DNA of 64,000 nt, taken from the NCBI GenBank assembly GCA_030762895.1, contig JAUPTC010000131.1, forward strand, positions 26,854 to 90,853, written 5' to 3'. This document shows positions 38,562-52,125 of this stretch, piece by piece. This DNA comes from Sophora flavescens. Taxonomy: Eukaryota > Streptophyta > Magnoliopsida > Fabales > Fabaceae. The notes below the pieces were generated by a model that worked only from the letters and a program-made list of their open reading frames with translations, did no database searches and was not told the origin of the DNA. Made by a program: the position numbers and the translations under genes. Each line of letters opens with the position of its first letter. Positions within the stretch are counted from its first letter, which is position 1.

Positions 38562-39480
38562 TGATGACAACCAAATGGTGAGGTTGCCTTTGATGATCTT
38601 TTTGGTTGAATTTTAACAATTACAAATCCAAGTCAGAATTGAGTTGTAACATAAAAGGAAGAAAAATGAAAATGGTGAAGATTAGAGATGGTGATGGCGC
38701 CACAAACTAGAGAGTTTGATAAGCCAAGTGAGGTTCGCCACAAGAATCGTGGATTCTTGATAAGAACAAGATGGCTCAACCAAGAACCAAGAGAGACAAT
38801 TCCCTCACAGATGGTTTGATCCAAAATTAACATCAAAGTTGTTTATTCATGTGTTTAGGCATGTTACATATATGGGGTGTGGCTGCCAACATTTGGCTTC
38901 ACCCTTTGTCTTCCCAATGATTCATAACCCCACATAACTAGCCTATTCATGACTTACTAAACTCACACATAACTCAACCACTTAATAGTGACTTATTACC
39001 CTCTCTCTATCATTATGTAGCAGCCACACTTATTTCTCAAATTAAAGTGTAACTCCACATAAGTAACAAAACATAAAAAAGGCTAAAACTTAAAGGAGTT
39101 ACTATTGGTATGCAAACCAACAAGATTCCTCCCACTATGCACCCAAATTCAAAATTCTTCATAAAACCAAGTTTATTGCACTTTATTTAAAAGAAATAAA
39201 CTAGAAAATGATAATATGGGAAGTGGACGTCCAAGCCCATCATGGGTCTTCAAGTTGGATGAGATAAGTAACCATTTTGTCCTCCACTCCATCAAGACTT
39301 GAACTTGGGCTTGTTTCCATCAAGGTTGACACTATTTGGTTTAGAACTTCTTGGTCTTTCTTGGCTCTTGCTCTTGTCTTAGACCCACCAAGTCCTTTTA
39401 GTGCTCCTTGGTCCATGCTCCTTATTGGGCTCATATCATTCTTGATGACAAGTTGACTTGCCCCCCCTTGGCTCATATCA
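38562..39480 (-). repeat. LTR 16, mosaic A/B
   Basis: 919 bp. B at the CTCTCT and AGTGCTCC sites, but A (CCCACC) near 39383. No AG spacer. Long G-run. Confidence 0.9.
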
Positions 39481-40502
39481 TCCCCTCCTTCTTTGAGTGA
39501 ATTCGACCTCGAATTAAAACAATCTTCATCACCAAAATTAGATATGGGTGGTCCATCTAAAGTATTCCTCACAATCACATTGGGTACCTTCAGACTTAAG
39601 TTCAAAATATATTTCAATAGGAGGTAAAGCAAGAGTGGGTGATTGGTTGAGCATTTGGGAATCCATGCAAGTTTCAAACCATGGGGTACTTCCTTTTGGA
39701 TGAGCTCTTCAATTACATCGGTTGTCTTGCGAGCTTCCATTGGAGGAACATCTTCAATTTCCTTAAAGAATCAACACAAGTAGGCAAAGAGTTAGGAAAA
39801 ACATCAAAACAGCCATTTACTTTCCTCCTCACTTTTGTTTTGTCTCATCTTTCTTGTCTCTCACTCTTTTCCATACTCTCATTTTTCACATTTTTTTTCT
39901 TGATTCTTTTTCACATTTTCATCCTCTTCTTTTCAAAAATTTTTCACTCTTTTTTCTTTTTCTCTCAAATTAGGAGAGACTTCCATAGGTTTTTTTCCAT
40001 GAGCACTTGCCACGGCCTCCTTAGAGGTTGAGGTGTTGCCCTCATTCGTTAATTTGTTGTGAAGAACTCTATGGCAATGGTATGGAGCATATCTTCTCCT
40101 CATTATTTTTCTCATCTCAACCCAAGTCTCAATAGGCTCAGTCCACATCGTCTTCTCTCTTTTTGAAATTGATCCCACCAAACAAGTGCATAGTCCTTGA
40201 AATTGAAGAGATGCTAACTTCATTTTCTTTTTCTCATTGTAATTATTGCAATTGAACACTTGCTCTATCTTCATCTCCCATTCCAAATAGACTTGGGGAT
40301 CATTCTTCCCATGAAAGGTAGGAACTTGGATCTTGACCCTTTCAATTCTATCTTCTCGATTTTGAAGGATGGCAAGTTGTCTATCATAATTTGCACTCAT
40401 TTTGCTCCATTTGCCTTTGAAGGTTTTGTATTTGAGTAGTCATTCTAGCATAAAGAGTTGAGACCTTGGAGAAAATGATGTACTATCTTCATGGGCTGCC
40501 AT
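39240..40502 (-). pseudogene. gag: gag 16, type B, frameshifted
   Basis: Pieces 39933-40400 (most of the capsid core, with a two-frame disruption around 40145-40200) and 39240-39740 (pol-like part plus LTR tail). B at RQLAI and CTCAGTCC. Confidence 0.85.
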
Positions 40503-41097
40503 CACTTGAACACACAATATCAAAAGATAACAAGAAATTATAAAATTCCTCCTACACCCCCTCACTTGTGCACACAAAAGGTATTTCACTCAATTGGCTT
40601 TTTCCACACAAGATGTAATTTTCCTCTTGCCTTTTCCACTCAATTGTTCTCTCTTAGGCCTTAGAGGGGAGTCAAACACAATCACACAAAAATCCAAAAT
40701 CAAGTAACAAAAATCACAAACTTATCAAAAACAGGAGAATAAAATGAAAGGCTAGAAAAGCAAGCTATGGAAATAAGAACAAAGGAAGAAGGGAAATATT
40801 TTCAAGAACACAAATTGCTCAAATAGACTTTTCTCTTCTCTTCTCTTTTTCCAAGATTTGATGCACACTTTTTTTCCTTATAATTTGTGCAATTTTTTTC
40901 AAACTTTGAAGAATAGAATCAAACTTGCAATTTTTTTTTCAGCAAGAACAACAACCCAGAATTTTCCCTTCACAAATAGAATCAAGTGTAATTTTTTTTT
41001 TTTTTGGTGGTTTGTTGGTTTAAAAGAAGAAAAGAAGATAGGTAGAATATGAAGAACAAAACTCAAAAATTCAAGCAAAGCCTAAGCTTTGATACCA

Positions 41098-42011
41098 TGA
41101 TGACAACCAAATGGTGAGGTTGCCTTTGATGATCTTTTTGGTTGAATTTTAACAATTACAAATCCAAGTCAAATTGAGTTGTAACATAAAAGGAAGAAAA
41201 ATATGAAAATGGTGAAGATTAGAGATGGTGATGGACTACAAACTAGAGAGTTTGATAAGCCAAGTGAGGTTCGCCACAAGAATGCGTGGATTCTTGATAA
41301 GAACAAGATGGCTCAACCAAGAACCAAGAGAGACAATTCCCTCACAGATGGATTTGATCCAAAATTAACATCAAAGTTGTTTATTCATGTGTTTAGGCAT
41401 GTTACATATAGGGGTGTGGCTGCCAACATTTGGCTTCACCTTTGTCTTCCCGATGATTCCATAACCCCCATAACTAGCCTATTCATGACTTACTAAACTC
41501 AACATAACTCAACCCTAATAGTGACTTATTACCCTCTCTCTATCATTATGAGCAGCCACACTTATTTCTCAAATTAAAAGTGTAACTCCCACATAAGTAA
41601 CAAAACATAAAAAAAAAGGTTAAAAACTTAAAGGAGTTACTATTGGTATGCAAACCAACAAGATTCCTCCCACTATACCCAAATTCAAATTCTTCATAAA
41701 ACCCAAGTTTATTGCACTTTATTAAAAAAATAAACTGAAAATGATAATATGGGAAGTGGACGTCCAAGCCCATCATGGGTCTTCAAGTTGGATGAGATAA
41801 GTAACCATTTTGTCCTCCACTCCATCAAGACTTGAACTTGGGCTTATTTCCATCAAAGTTGACACTATTTGGTTTAGAACTTCTTGGTCTTTCTTGGCTC
41901 TTGCTCTTGTCTTAGACCTACCAAGTCCTTTTAGTGCTCCTTGGTCCATTCTCCTTATTGGGCTCATATCATTCTTGATGACAAGTTGGCTTGCCCCCTT
42001 AGCTCATATCG
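41098..42011 (-). repeat. LTR 17, type B, degraded start
   Basis: 914 bp. The first LTR base is mutated (CGATATGAGC instead of TGATATGAGC), and many single-base deletions have accumulated. B at all three LTR sites; no AG spacer. Confidence 0.87.
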
Positions 42012-43039
42012 TCCCCTCCTTCTTTGAGGTGGTCGACCCTCGAATTAAAACAATCTTCATCACCAAAATTAGATATGGGTGGTCCATCTAAAAAGTATTC
42101 CTCACAATCACATTGGGTGCTTAGGACTTAAGTTCAAAATATATTTCAATAGGAGGGGTAAAGCAAGTGGGTGATTGGTTGAGCATTTTGGGAATCCATG
42201 AGTTTCCAAACCATGGGGTACTTCCTTTTGGATGAGCTCTTCAATTACATCGGATTGTCTTACGAGCTTCCATTGGAGGAACATCTTCAATTTCCTTCAA
42301 AGAGAATCAACACAAGTAGGCAAAGAGTTAGGAAAAACATCAAAGCATGCATTTACTTTTCCTCCTCCCCTTTTGTTTGCTCTCATCTTTTCTTGTCTCT
42401 CCCTCTTTTCCATACTCTCATTTTTTTCACATTTTTTTCTTGATTCTTTTTCACATTTCATCCCTCTTCTTTTCAAAAATTTTTCCTCTTTTTTTTTTCT
42501 CTCAGAGTAGGAGAGACTTCCAGCATGATTTTTTTCAGCCACTTGCCACGGCCTCCTTAGGGGTTGAGGTGTTGCCCTCATTCGTTAATTTGTTGTGAAA
42601 GAACTCTATGGCAGTGGTATGGAGCATATCTTCTCCTCATTATTTTTCTCATCTCAACCCAAGTCTCCAATAGGCTCGACTCACATCGTCTTCTCTCTTT
42701 TTGAAATTGATCCCACCAAACAAGTGCATAGTCCTTAAATTGAAGAGATGCTAACTTCATTTCTTTTTCTCATTGTAATTATTGCAATTGAACACTTGCT
42801 CTATCTTCATCTCCCCATTCCAAATAGACTTGGGGATCATTCTTCCCATGAAAGGTAGGAACTTGGATCTTGACCCTTTCAATTCTATCTTCTCGATTTT
42901 GAAGGATGGCAAGTTGTCTATCATAATTTGCACTCATTTGCTCCATTTGCCTTTGAAGGTTTTGTATTTGAGTAGTCATTCTAGCATAAAGAGTTGAAGA
43001 CCTTGGAGAAAATGATGTACTATCTTCATGGGCTGCCAT
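41773..43039 (-). pseudogene. gag: gag 17, heavily broken
   Basis: At least four frame pieces (42779-43039, 42578-42760, 42297-42581, 41773-41967). The same TAA in the KSEAP region as unit 12 (42120-42129). The CTCCG/CTCAG site is scrambled (CTCGACTC). Confidence 0.84.
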
Positions 43040-43636
43040 CACTTGAACACACAATATCAAAGATACTGAAATTATAAAATTCCTCACTACACCCCCTCAC
43101 TTGTGACTAAAGGTATTTCACTCAATTGGCTTTTTCACACAAGATGTAATTTTCCTCTTGCCTTTTTCCACTCAATTGTTCTCTCTTAGGCCTTAGAGAG
43201 TCAAACACAATCCACACAAAAATCCAAAAATCAAGTAACAAAAATCCACAAAACTTATCAAAAAACAGGAGAATAAAATGAGAAGGCTAGAAAAGCAAAG
43301 CTATGAAATAAGAACAAAGGAAGAAGGGGAAATATTTTTTTCAAGAACACAAATTGCTCAAATAGACTTTTCTCTTCTCTTCTCTTTTTTTCCAGATTTG
43401 ATGCACACTTTTTTCCTTATAATTTGTGCAATTTTTTTCAAACTTTGAAGAATAGAATCAAACTTGCAATTTTTTTAGAGCAAGAACAACAACCACTGAA
43501 ATTTTCCCTTCCCAAATAGAATCAAAGTGTAATTTTTTTTTTTTTTGATAGTTTGTTGGTTTAAAGAAGAAAAGAAGATAGGTAGAATATGAAGAACAAA
43601 ACTCAAAATTCAACCAAAGCCTAAGCTTTGATACCA

Positions 43637-44552
43637 TGATGAAACCAAATGTTGAGGTTGCCTTTTATGATCTTTTTGGTTGAATTTTCACAATTACAAA
43701 TCCAATTCAGAATTGAGTTGTAACATAAAAGGAAGAAAATATGAAAATGGTGAAGATTAGAGATGGTGATGGCGCCACAAACTAGAGAGTTTGATAAGCC
43801 AAGTGAGGTTCAGCCACAAGATACGTGGATTCTTGATAAGAACAAGATAGCTCAACCAAGAACCAAGAGACAATTCCCTCACAGATGGATTTGATCCAAA
43901 TTAACATCAAAGTTGTTTATTCATGTGTTTAGGCATGTTACATATAGGAGTGTGGCTGCCAACATTTGGCTTCACCCTTTGTCTTCCCCAATAATTCCAT
44001 AACCCCACATAACTAGCCTATTCATGACTTACTAAACTCACATAACTCAACCCTTAATAGTGACTTATTACCCTCTCTCTATCATTATGTAGCAGCCACT
44101 TATTTCTCAATTAAGTGCCTAACTCCACATAAGTAACAAAACATAAAAAAGGCTAAAAACTTAAAGGAGTTACTATTGGTATGCAAACCAACAAGATTCC
44201 TCCACTATGCACCCAAATTCAAAATTCTTCATAAAACCCTAGTTTATTGCACTTTATTTAAAAGAAATAAACTAGAAAATGATAATATGGGAAGTGGACG
44301 TCCAGAAGCCCATCATGGGTCTTCAAGTTGGATGGGATAAGTAACCATTTTTGTCTCCTCCCATCAAGACTTGAACTTGGCATATTTCCATCAAGGTTGA
44401 CACTATTTGGTTTTAGAACTTCTTGGTCTTTCTTGGCTCTTACTCTCGTCTTAGACCTACCAAGTCCTTTTAGTGCTCCTTGGTCCATGCTCCTTATTGG
44501 GCTCATATCATTCTTGATGACAAGTTGACTTACCCCCCCTTGGCTCATATCA
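43637..44552 (-). repeat. LTR 18, type B
   Basis: 916 bp. B at all three LTR sites, no AG spacer, long run near the start so the tail is joined in frame with the pol-like fragment. Confidence 0.88.
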
Positions 44553-45577
44553 TCCCCTCCTTCTTTGAGTGAATTCGACCTCGAATTAAAACAATCTTCA
44601 TCACCAAAATTAGATATGGGTGGTCCATCTAAAGTATTCCTCACAATCACATTGGGTACTTCAGACTTAATTTCAAAATATATTTCAATAGAGGTAAAGC
44701 AAGAAGTGGGTGATTGGTTTGAGCATTTGGGAATCCATGCAAGTTTCCAAACCATGGGGTACTTCCTTTTGGATGAGCTCTTCAATTACATCGGTTTGCT
44801 CTTAGGCTTCCATTGGAGGAACATCTTCAATTTCCTTCAAAGAGAATCAACACAAGTAGGCAAAGAGTTAGGAAAAACATCAAAACATGCATTTACTTTT
44901 TTCCTCCTCACTTTTTGTTTTGCTCTCATCTTTTCTTGTCTCTCACTCTTTTCCATACTCTCATTTTTTCACATTTTTTTCTTGATTCTTTTCACATTTC
45001 ATCACTCTTCTTTTCAAAAAATTTTCCTCTTTTTTTCTTTTTCTCTCAAATTAGGAGAGACTTCCATAGGTTTTTTCCATGAGCACTTGCCACGGCCTCC
45101 TTAGAGGTTGAGGTGTTGCCCTCATTCGTTAATTTGTTGTGAAGAACTCTATGGCAATGGTATGGAACATATCTTCTCCTCATTATTTTTCTCATCTCAA
45201 CCCAAGTCTCAATAGGCTCAGTCCCACATCGTCTTCTCTCTTTTGAAATTGATCCCACCAAGCAAGTGCATAGTCCTTAAATTGAAGAGATGCTACTTCA
45301 TTTTTTTTTCTCATTGTAATTATTGCAATTGAACACTTGCTCATCTTCATCTCCCATTCCAAATAGACTTGGGGATCATTCTTCCCATGAAAGGTAGGAC
45401 TTGGATCTTGACCCTTTCAATTCTATCTTCGATTTTGAAGGATGGCAAGTTGTCTATCATAATTTGCACTCATTTGCTCCATTTGCCTTTGAAGGTTTTT
45501 GTATTTGAGTAGTCATTCTAGCATAAAGAGTTGAAGACCTTGGAGAAAATGATGTTACTATCTTCATGGGCTAGCAT
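44313..45577 (-). pseudogene. gag: gag 18, heavily broken
   Basis: Start codon still present (CAT at 45575-45577) but codon 2-3 changed. Recognisable capsid piece 45046-45261 and a pol-like plus LTR-tail piece within 44313-44785. B at RQLAI and CTCAGTCC. Confidence 0.84.
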
Positions 45578-46164
45578 CACTTGAACACACAATATCAAAG
45601 ATAACAAAAATTATAAAATTCCTCCTACACCCCTCACTTGTGCACACAAGTTATTTCACTCAATTGGCTTTTTACACAAGATGTAATTTTCTCTTGCCTT
45701 TTTCCTCAATTATTCTCTCTTAGGCCTTAGAGGAGTCAAACACAATCCACACAAAATCCAAAATCAAGTAACAAAAATCACAAAACTTATCAAAAAAGCA
45801 GGAGAATAAAATGAAAGGCTAGAAAAGCAAAGCTATGGGAAATAAGAACAAAGGAAGAGGAAATATTTTTTTCAAGACACAAATTGCTCAAATAGACTTT
45901 TCTCTTCTCTTCTTTCTTTTTTCCAGATTTCATGCACACTTTTTTTCCTTATAATTTGTGCAATTTTTTTTCAAACTTTGAAGAATAGAATCAACTTGCA
46001 ATTTTTTCGAGCAAGAACAACAACCTAAATTTTCCATTACAAATAGAATCAAAGTGTAATTTTTTTTTTTTTTGATAGTTTGTTGGTTTAAAGAAGAAAA
46101 GAAGATAGGTAGAATATGAAGAACAAAACTCAAAAATTCAACCAAAGCCTAAGCTTTGATACCA

Positions 46165-47083
46165 TGATGACAACCAAATGGTGAGGTTGCCTTTGATGAT
46201 CTTTTTTGGTTGAATTTTAACAATTACAAATCCAAGTCAGAATTGAGTTGTAACATAAAAGGAAGAAAATATGAAAATGGTGAAGATTAGAGATGGTGAT
46301 GGCGCCACAAACTAGAGGTTTGATAAGCCAAGTGAGGTTAAGCCACAAGAATCGTGGATTCTTAGTAAGAACAAGATAGCTCAACCAAGGACAAAGAGAG
46401 ACAATTCCCTCACAGATGGATTTGATCCAAAATTAACATCAAAGTTGTTTATTCATGTGTTTAGGCATGTTACATATAGGGTGTGGCTGCCAACATTTGG
46501 CTTCACCTTTGTCTTCCCAATGATTCCCTACCCCCACATAACTAGCCTATTCATGACTTACTAAACTACACATAACTCAACCACTTAATAGTGACTTATT
46601 ACCCTCTCTCTATCATTATGTAGCAGCCACACTTATTTCTCAAATTAAAGTGTAACTCCACATAAGTAACAAAACATAAAAAAGGCTAAAAACTTAAAGG
46701 AGTTACTATTGGTATGCAAGCCAACAAGATTCCTCCACTATGCACCCAAATTCAGAAATTCTTCATAAAACCCAAGTTTATTGCACTTTATTTAAAAAAA
46801 TAAACTAGAAAATGATAATATGGGAAGTGGACGTCCAAGCCCATCATAGGTCTTCAAGTTGGATGAGATAAGTAACCATTTTGTCCTCACTCCATCAAGA
46901 CTTGAACTTGGGCTTGTTTCCATCAAGGTTGGCACTATTTTGGTTTAGAACTTCTTGGTCTTTCTTGGCTCTTGCTCTTGTCTTAGACCTACCAAGTCCT
47001 TTTAGTGCTCCTTGGTCCATGCTCCTTATTGGGCTCATATCATTCTTGATGACAAGTTGACTTGCCCCCTTGGCTCCATATCA
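46165..47083 (-). repeat. LTR 19, type B
   Basis: 919 bp. B at all three LTR sites, no AG spacer. An extra C interrupts the LTR start (GGCTCCATATCA on the plus strand). Confidence 0.87.
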
Positions 47084-48093
47084 TCCCCTCCTTCTTTGAG
47101 TGAGTTCGACCTCGAATTAAAACAATCTTCATCCCCAAAATTAGATATGGGTGGTCCATCTAAAGTATTCCTCACAATCACATTGGGTGCTTCAGACTTA
47201 AGTTCAAAATATATTTTAATAGGAGGTAAAGCAAGAGTGGGTGATTGGTTGGGCATTTGGGATCCATGCAAGTTTCCAAACCATAGGGTACTTCCTTTTG
47301 GATGAGCTCTTCAATTACGTCGGTTGTCTTACGAGCTTCCATTGGAGGAACATCTTCAATTTCCTTCAAAGAGATCAACACAAGTAGGCAAAGAGTTAGG
47401 AAAAACATCAAAACATGCATTTACTTTTTCCTCCTCACTTTTGTTTTTCTCTCATCTTTTCTTGTCTCTCACTCTTTCCATACTCTCATTTTTCTCATTT
47501 TTTCTTGATTCTTTTTCACATTTCATCACTCTTTTTTTCAAAAATTTTTCCTCTTTTTTCTTTTCTCTCAATTAGGAGAGACTTCCATAGGTTTTTTCCA
47601 CAGGCACTTCACGGCCTCCTTAGAGTTGAGGTGTTGCCCTCATTCGTTAATTTGTTGTGAAGAACTCTATAGCAATGGTATGGAGCATATCTTTCCTCAT
47701 TATTTTCTCATCTCAACCCAAGTCTCAATAGGCTCCGTCCCACATCGTCTTCTCTCTTTTGAAATTGGTCCCACCAAACAAGTGCATAGTCCTTAAATTG
47801 AAGAGATGCTAACTTCATTTTCTTTTTCTCATTGTAATTATTGCAATTGAACACTTGCTCTATCTTCATCTCCCATTCCAAATAGACTTGGGATCATTCT
47901 TCCCATGAAAGGTAGGAACTTGGATCTTGACCCTTTCAATTCTATCTTCGATTTTGAAGGATGGGAAGTTGTCTATCTAATTTGCACTCATTTGCTCCAT
48001 TTGCCTTTGAAGGTTTTGTATTTGAGTAGTCATTCTAGCATAAAGAGTTGAAGACCTTGGAGAAAATGATGTACTATCTTCATGGGCTGCCAT
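46844..48093 (-). pseudogene. gag: gag 19, heavily broken
   Basis: Recognisable pieces 47178-47420 and 47035-47271 (linker end and pol-like fragment). The capsid core is present in DNA but shifted repeatedly. B at RQLAI, A at CTCCGTCC. The stop region reads TAGG instead of TGGG near 46848. Confidence 0.84.
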
Positions 48094-48692
48094 CACTTGA
48101 ACACCAATATCAAAAGATAACAAGAAATTATAAAATTCCTCACTACACCCTCACTTGTGCACACAAAGGTATTTCACTCAATTGGCTTTTTCCACAAGAT
48201 GTAATTTTCACTCTCCTTTTTCCACTCAATTGTTCTCTCTTAGGCCTTAGAGAGTCAAACACAATCCACACAAAATCCAAAAATCAAGTAACAAAAATCA
48301 CAAAACTTATCAAAAAACAGGAGAATAAAATGAAAGGCTAGAAAAGCAAAGCTATGGGAAATAAGAACAAAGGAAGAAGGAAATATTTTTTTCAAGAACG
48401 CAAATTGCTCAAATAGACTTTTCTCTCTCTTCTCTTTTTTTCCCAGATTTGATACACTTTTTCCTTATAATTTGTGCATTTTTTTCAAACTTTGAAGAAT
48501 AGAATCAAACTTGCAATTTTTTTTTGAGAGCAAGAACAACAACCACGAAATTTTCCCTTCACAAATAGAATCAAAGTGTAATTTTTTTTTTTTTTTTTTT
48601 GATAGTTTGTTGGTTTAAAAGAAAAAGAAGATAGGTAGAATATGAAGAACAAAACTCAAAAAATTCAGCCAAGCCTAAGCTTTGATACCACT

Positions 48693-49600
48693 TGATAACA
48701 AGCAAATGGTGAGGTTGCCTTTGATGATCTTTTGGATTGAATTTTATGATACAAATCCAAGTCAGAAGTGAGTTGTAACATAAAAGGAAGAAAATATGAA
48801 AATGGTGAAGATTAGAGATGGTGATGGCGCACAACTAGAGGGTTTGATAAGCCAAGTGAGGTTCGCCACAAGAATCGTGGATTCTTGATAAGAACAAGAT
48901 GGCTCAACCAAGAACCAAGAGAGACAATTCCCTCACAGATGGATTTGATCCAAAATTAACATCAAAGTTGTTTATTCATGTGTTTAGGCATGTTACATAT
49001 AGGGGGTGTGGCTGCCAACATTTGGCTTCACCCTTTGTCTTCAATGATTCCACAACCCCACATAACTAGCCTATTCATGACTTACTAAACTCACACATAA
49101 CTCAACCACTTAATAGTGACTTATTACCTCTCTCTATCATTATGTAGCAGCCACTTATTTCTCAAATTAAAAATTATAACTCCCATAAGTAACAAAACAT
49201 AAAAAAGGCTAAAAACTTAAAGGAGTTACTATTGGTATACAAACCAACAAGATTCCTCCCACTATGCACCCAAATTCAAATTCTTCATAAAACCCAAGTT
49301 TATTGCACTTTATTTAAAAAAATAAACTGAAAATGATAATATGGGAAGTGGACGTCCAAGCCCATCATGGGTCTTCAAGTTGGATGAGATAAGTAACCAT
49401 TTTGTCCTCCACTCCATCAAGACTTGAACTTGGGCTTGTTTCCATCAAATTGACACTATTTGGTTTAGAACTTCTTGGTCTTTCTTGGCTCTTGCTCTTG
49501 TCTTAGACCCACCAAGTCCTTTTAGCTCCTTGGTCCATGCTCCTTATTGGGCTCATATCATTCTTGATGACAAGTTGACTTACCCCCTTGGCTCATATCA
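48693..49600 (-). repeat. LTR 20, mosaic A/B
   Basis: 908 bp, the shortest in the array. CTCTCT is B; CCCACC and the presence of the AG spacer are A. The LTR end is altered to TTATCA. Confidence 0.87.
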
Positions 49601-50619
49601 TCCCCTCCTTCTTTGAGTGAATTGACCTCGAATTAAAACAATCTTCATCACAAAATTAGATATGGGTGGTCCATCCAAAGTATTCCTCACAATCACATTG
49701 GGTGCTTCAGACTTAAGTTCAAAATATATTTCAATAGGAGGTAAAGCAAGGTGGGTGATTGGTTGAGCATTTGGGAATCCATGCAAGTTTCCAAAACATG
49801 GGGTACTTCCTTTTGGATGGGCTCTTCAATTCATCGGTTGTCTTGCGAGCTTCCATTGGAGGAACATCTTCAATTTCCTTCAAGAGAATCAACACAAGTA
49901 GGCAAAGAGTTAGGAAAAACATCAAAACATGCATTTACTTTCCTCCTCACTTTTGTTTTGCTCTCATCTTTTCTTGTCTCTCACTCTTTTCCATACTCTC
50001 ATTTTTTCACATTTTTTCTTGATTCTTTTTCACATTTTCATCACTCTTCTTTTCAAAAAATTTTTCACTCTTTTTCTTTTCTCTCAAATTAGGAGAGACT
50101 TCCATAGGTTTTTTCCATGAGCACTTGCCACGGCCTCCTTAGGAGGTTGAGGTGTTGCCCTCATTAGTTAATTTGTTGTAGAAGAACTCTATGGCAATGG
50201 TATGGAGCATATCTTCTCCTCATTATTTTTCTCATCTCAACCCAAGTCTCAATAGGCTCCGTCCCACATCGTCTTCTCTCTTTTGAAATTGATCCCACCA
50301 AACAAGTGCATAGTCCGCAAATTGAAGAGATGCTAACTTCATTTTCTTTTTCTCATTGTAATTATTGCAATTGAACCTTGCTCTATCTTCATCTCCCATT
50401 CCAAATAGACTTGGGGATCATTCTTCCCATGAAAGGTAGGAACTTGGATCTTGACCCTTTCAATTCTATCTTCGATTTTGAAGGGGATGGCAAGTCGTCT
50501 ATCATAATTTGCACTCATTTGCTCCATTTGCCTTTGAAGGTTTTGTATTTGGGTAGTCATTCTAGCATAAAGAGTTGAAGACCTTGGGAAAATGATGTAC
50601 TATCTTCATGGGCTGCCAT
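49365..50619 (-). pseudogene. gag: gag 20, A-like coding sites, broken
   Basis: Carries the A variants at both gag sites (RRLAI and CTCCGTCC) although it lies within the B block. Pieces 50339-50560 and 49598-49786. Confidence 0.84.
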
Positions 50620-51212
50620 CACTTGAACACACAATATCAAAGATAACAAGAAGTATAAAATTCCTCACTACACCCCCTCACTTGTGCACACAAAGGTATT
50701 TCACTCAATTGGCTTTTCCACACAAGATGTAATTTTCACTCTTGCCTTTTCCACTCAATTGTTCTCTCTTGGGCCTTAGAGGAGTCAAACACAATCCACA
50801 CAAAATCCAAAAATCAAGTAACAAAAATCACAAAACTTATCAAAAAGCAGGAGAATAAAATGAAAAGAAAAGCAAAGCTATGGAAATAAGAACAAAGGAA
50901 GAAGGAAATATTTTTCAAGAACACAAATTGCTCAAATAGACTTTTCTCTTCTCTTCTCTTTTTTTCCAAGATTTGATGCACACTTTTTTTTCCTTATAAT
51001 TTGTGCAATTTTTTTTCAAACTTTGAAGAATAGAATCAAACTTGCAATTTTTTTTGACAAGAACAACAACCACGAAATTTCCCTTCACAAATAGAATCAA
51101 AGTGTATATTTTTTTTTTTTTTGATAGTTTGTTGGTTTAAAAGAAGAAAAGAAGATAGGTAGAATATGAAGAACAAAACTCAAAATTCAGCAAAGCCTAA
51201 GCTTTGATACCA

Positions 51213-52125
51213 TGAGACAACCAAATGGTGAGGTTGCCTTTGATGATCTTTTTGGTTGAATTTTAACAATTACAAATCCAAAGTCAGAATTGAGTTGTAA
51301 CATAAAAGGAAGAAAATATGAAAATGGTGAAGATTAGAGATGGTGATGGCGCCACAAACTAGAGAGTTTGATAAGCCAAGTGAGGTTCGCCACAAGAATC
51401 GTGGATTCTTGATAAGAACAAGATGGCTCAACCAAGAACCAAGAGAGACAATTCCCTCACAGATGGATTTGATCCAAAATTAACATCAAAGTTGTTTATT
51501 CTGTGTTTAGGCATGTTACATATAGAGTGTGGCTGCCAACATTTGGCTTCACCCTTTGTCTTCCCAATGATTCCATAACCCCCACATAACTAGCCTATTC
51601 AGACTACTAAACTCACATAACTCAACCACTAATAGTGACTTATTACCCTCCCTCTATCATTATGTACCAGCCACACTTATTTCTCAAATTAAAGTGTAAC
51701 TCCCACATAAGTAACAAAACATAAAAAAGGCTAAAAACTTAAAGGGTTACTATTGGTATGCAAACCAACAAGATTCCTCCACTATGCACCCAAATTCAAA
51801 TTCTTCATAAAGCCCAAGTTTATTGCACTTTATTTAAAAGAAATAAACTAGAAAATGATAATATGGGAAGTGGACGTCAAGCCCATCATGGGTCTTCAAG
51901 TTGGATGAGATAAGTAACCATTTTGTCCTCCACTCCATCAAGACTTGAACTTGGGCTTGTTTCCATCAAGGTTGACACTATTTGGTTTTAGAACTTCTTG
52001 GTCTTTCTTGGCTCTTGCTCTTGTCTTAGACCCACCAAGTCCTTTTACGCTCCTTGGTCCATGCTCCTTATTGGGCTCATATCATTCTTGATGACAAGTT
52101 GACTTGCCCCCCCTTGGCTCATATC
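51213..52125 (-). repeat. LTR 21, mostly type A inside the B block
   Basis: 913 bp. CTCCCT, CCCACC and a GCGC-like site are all A or A-like although its neighbours are B. No AG spacer. Both termini have lost one base. Confidence 0.86.
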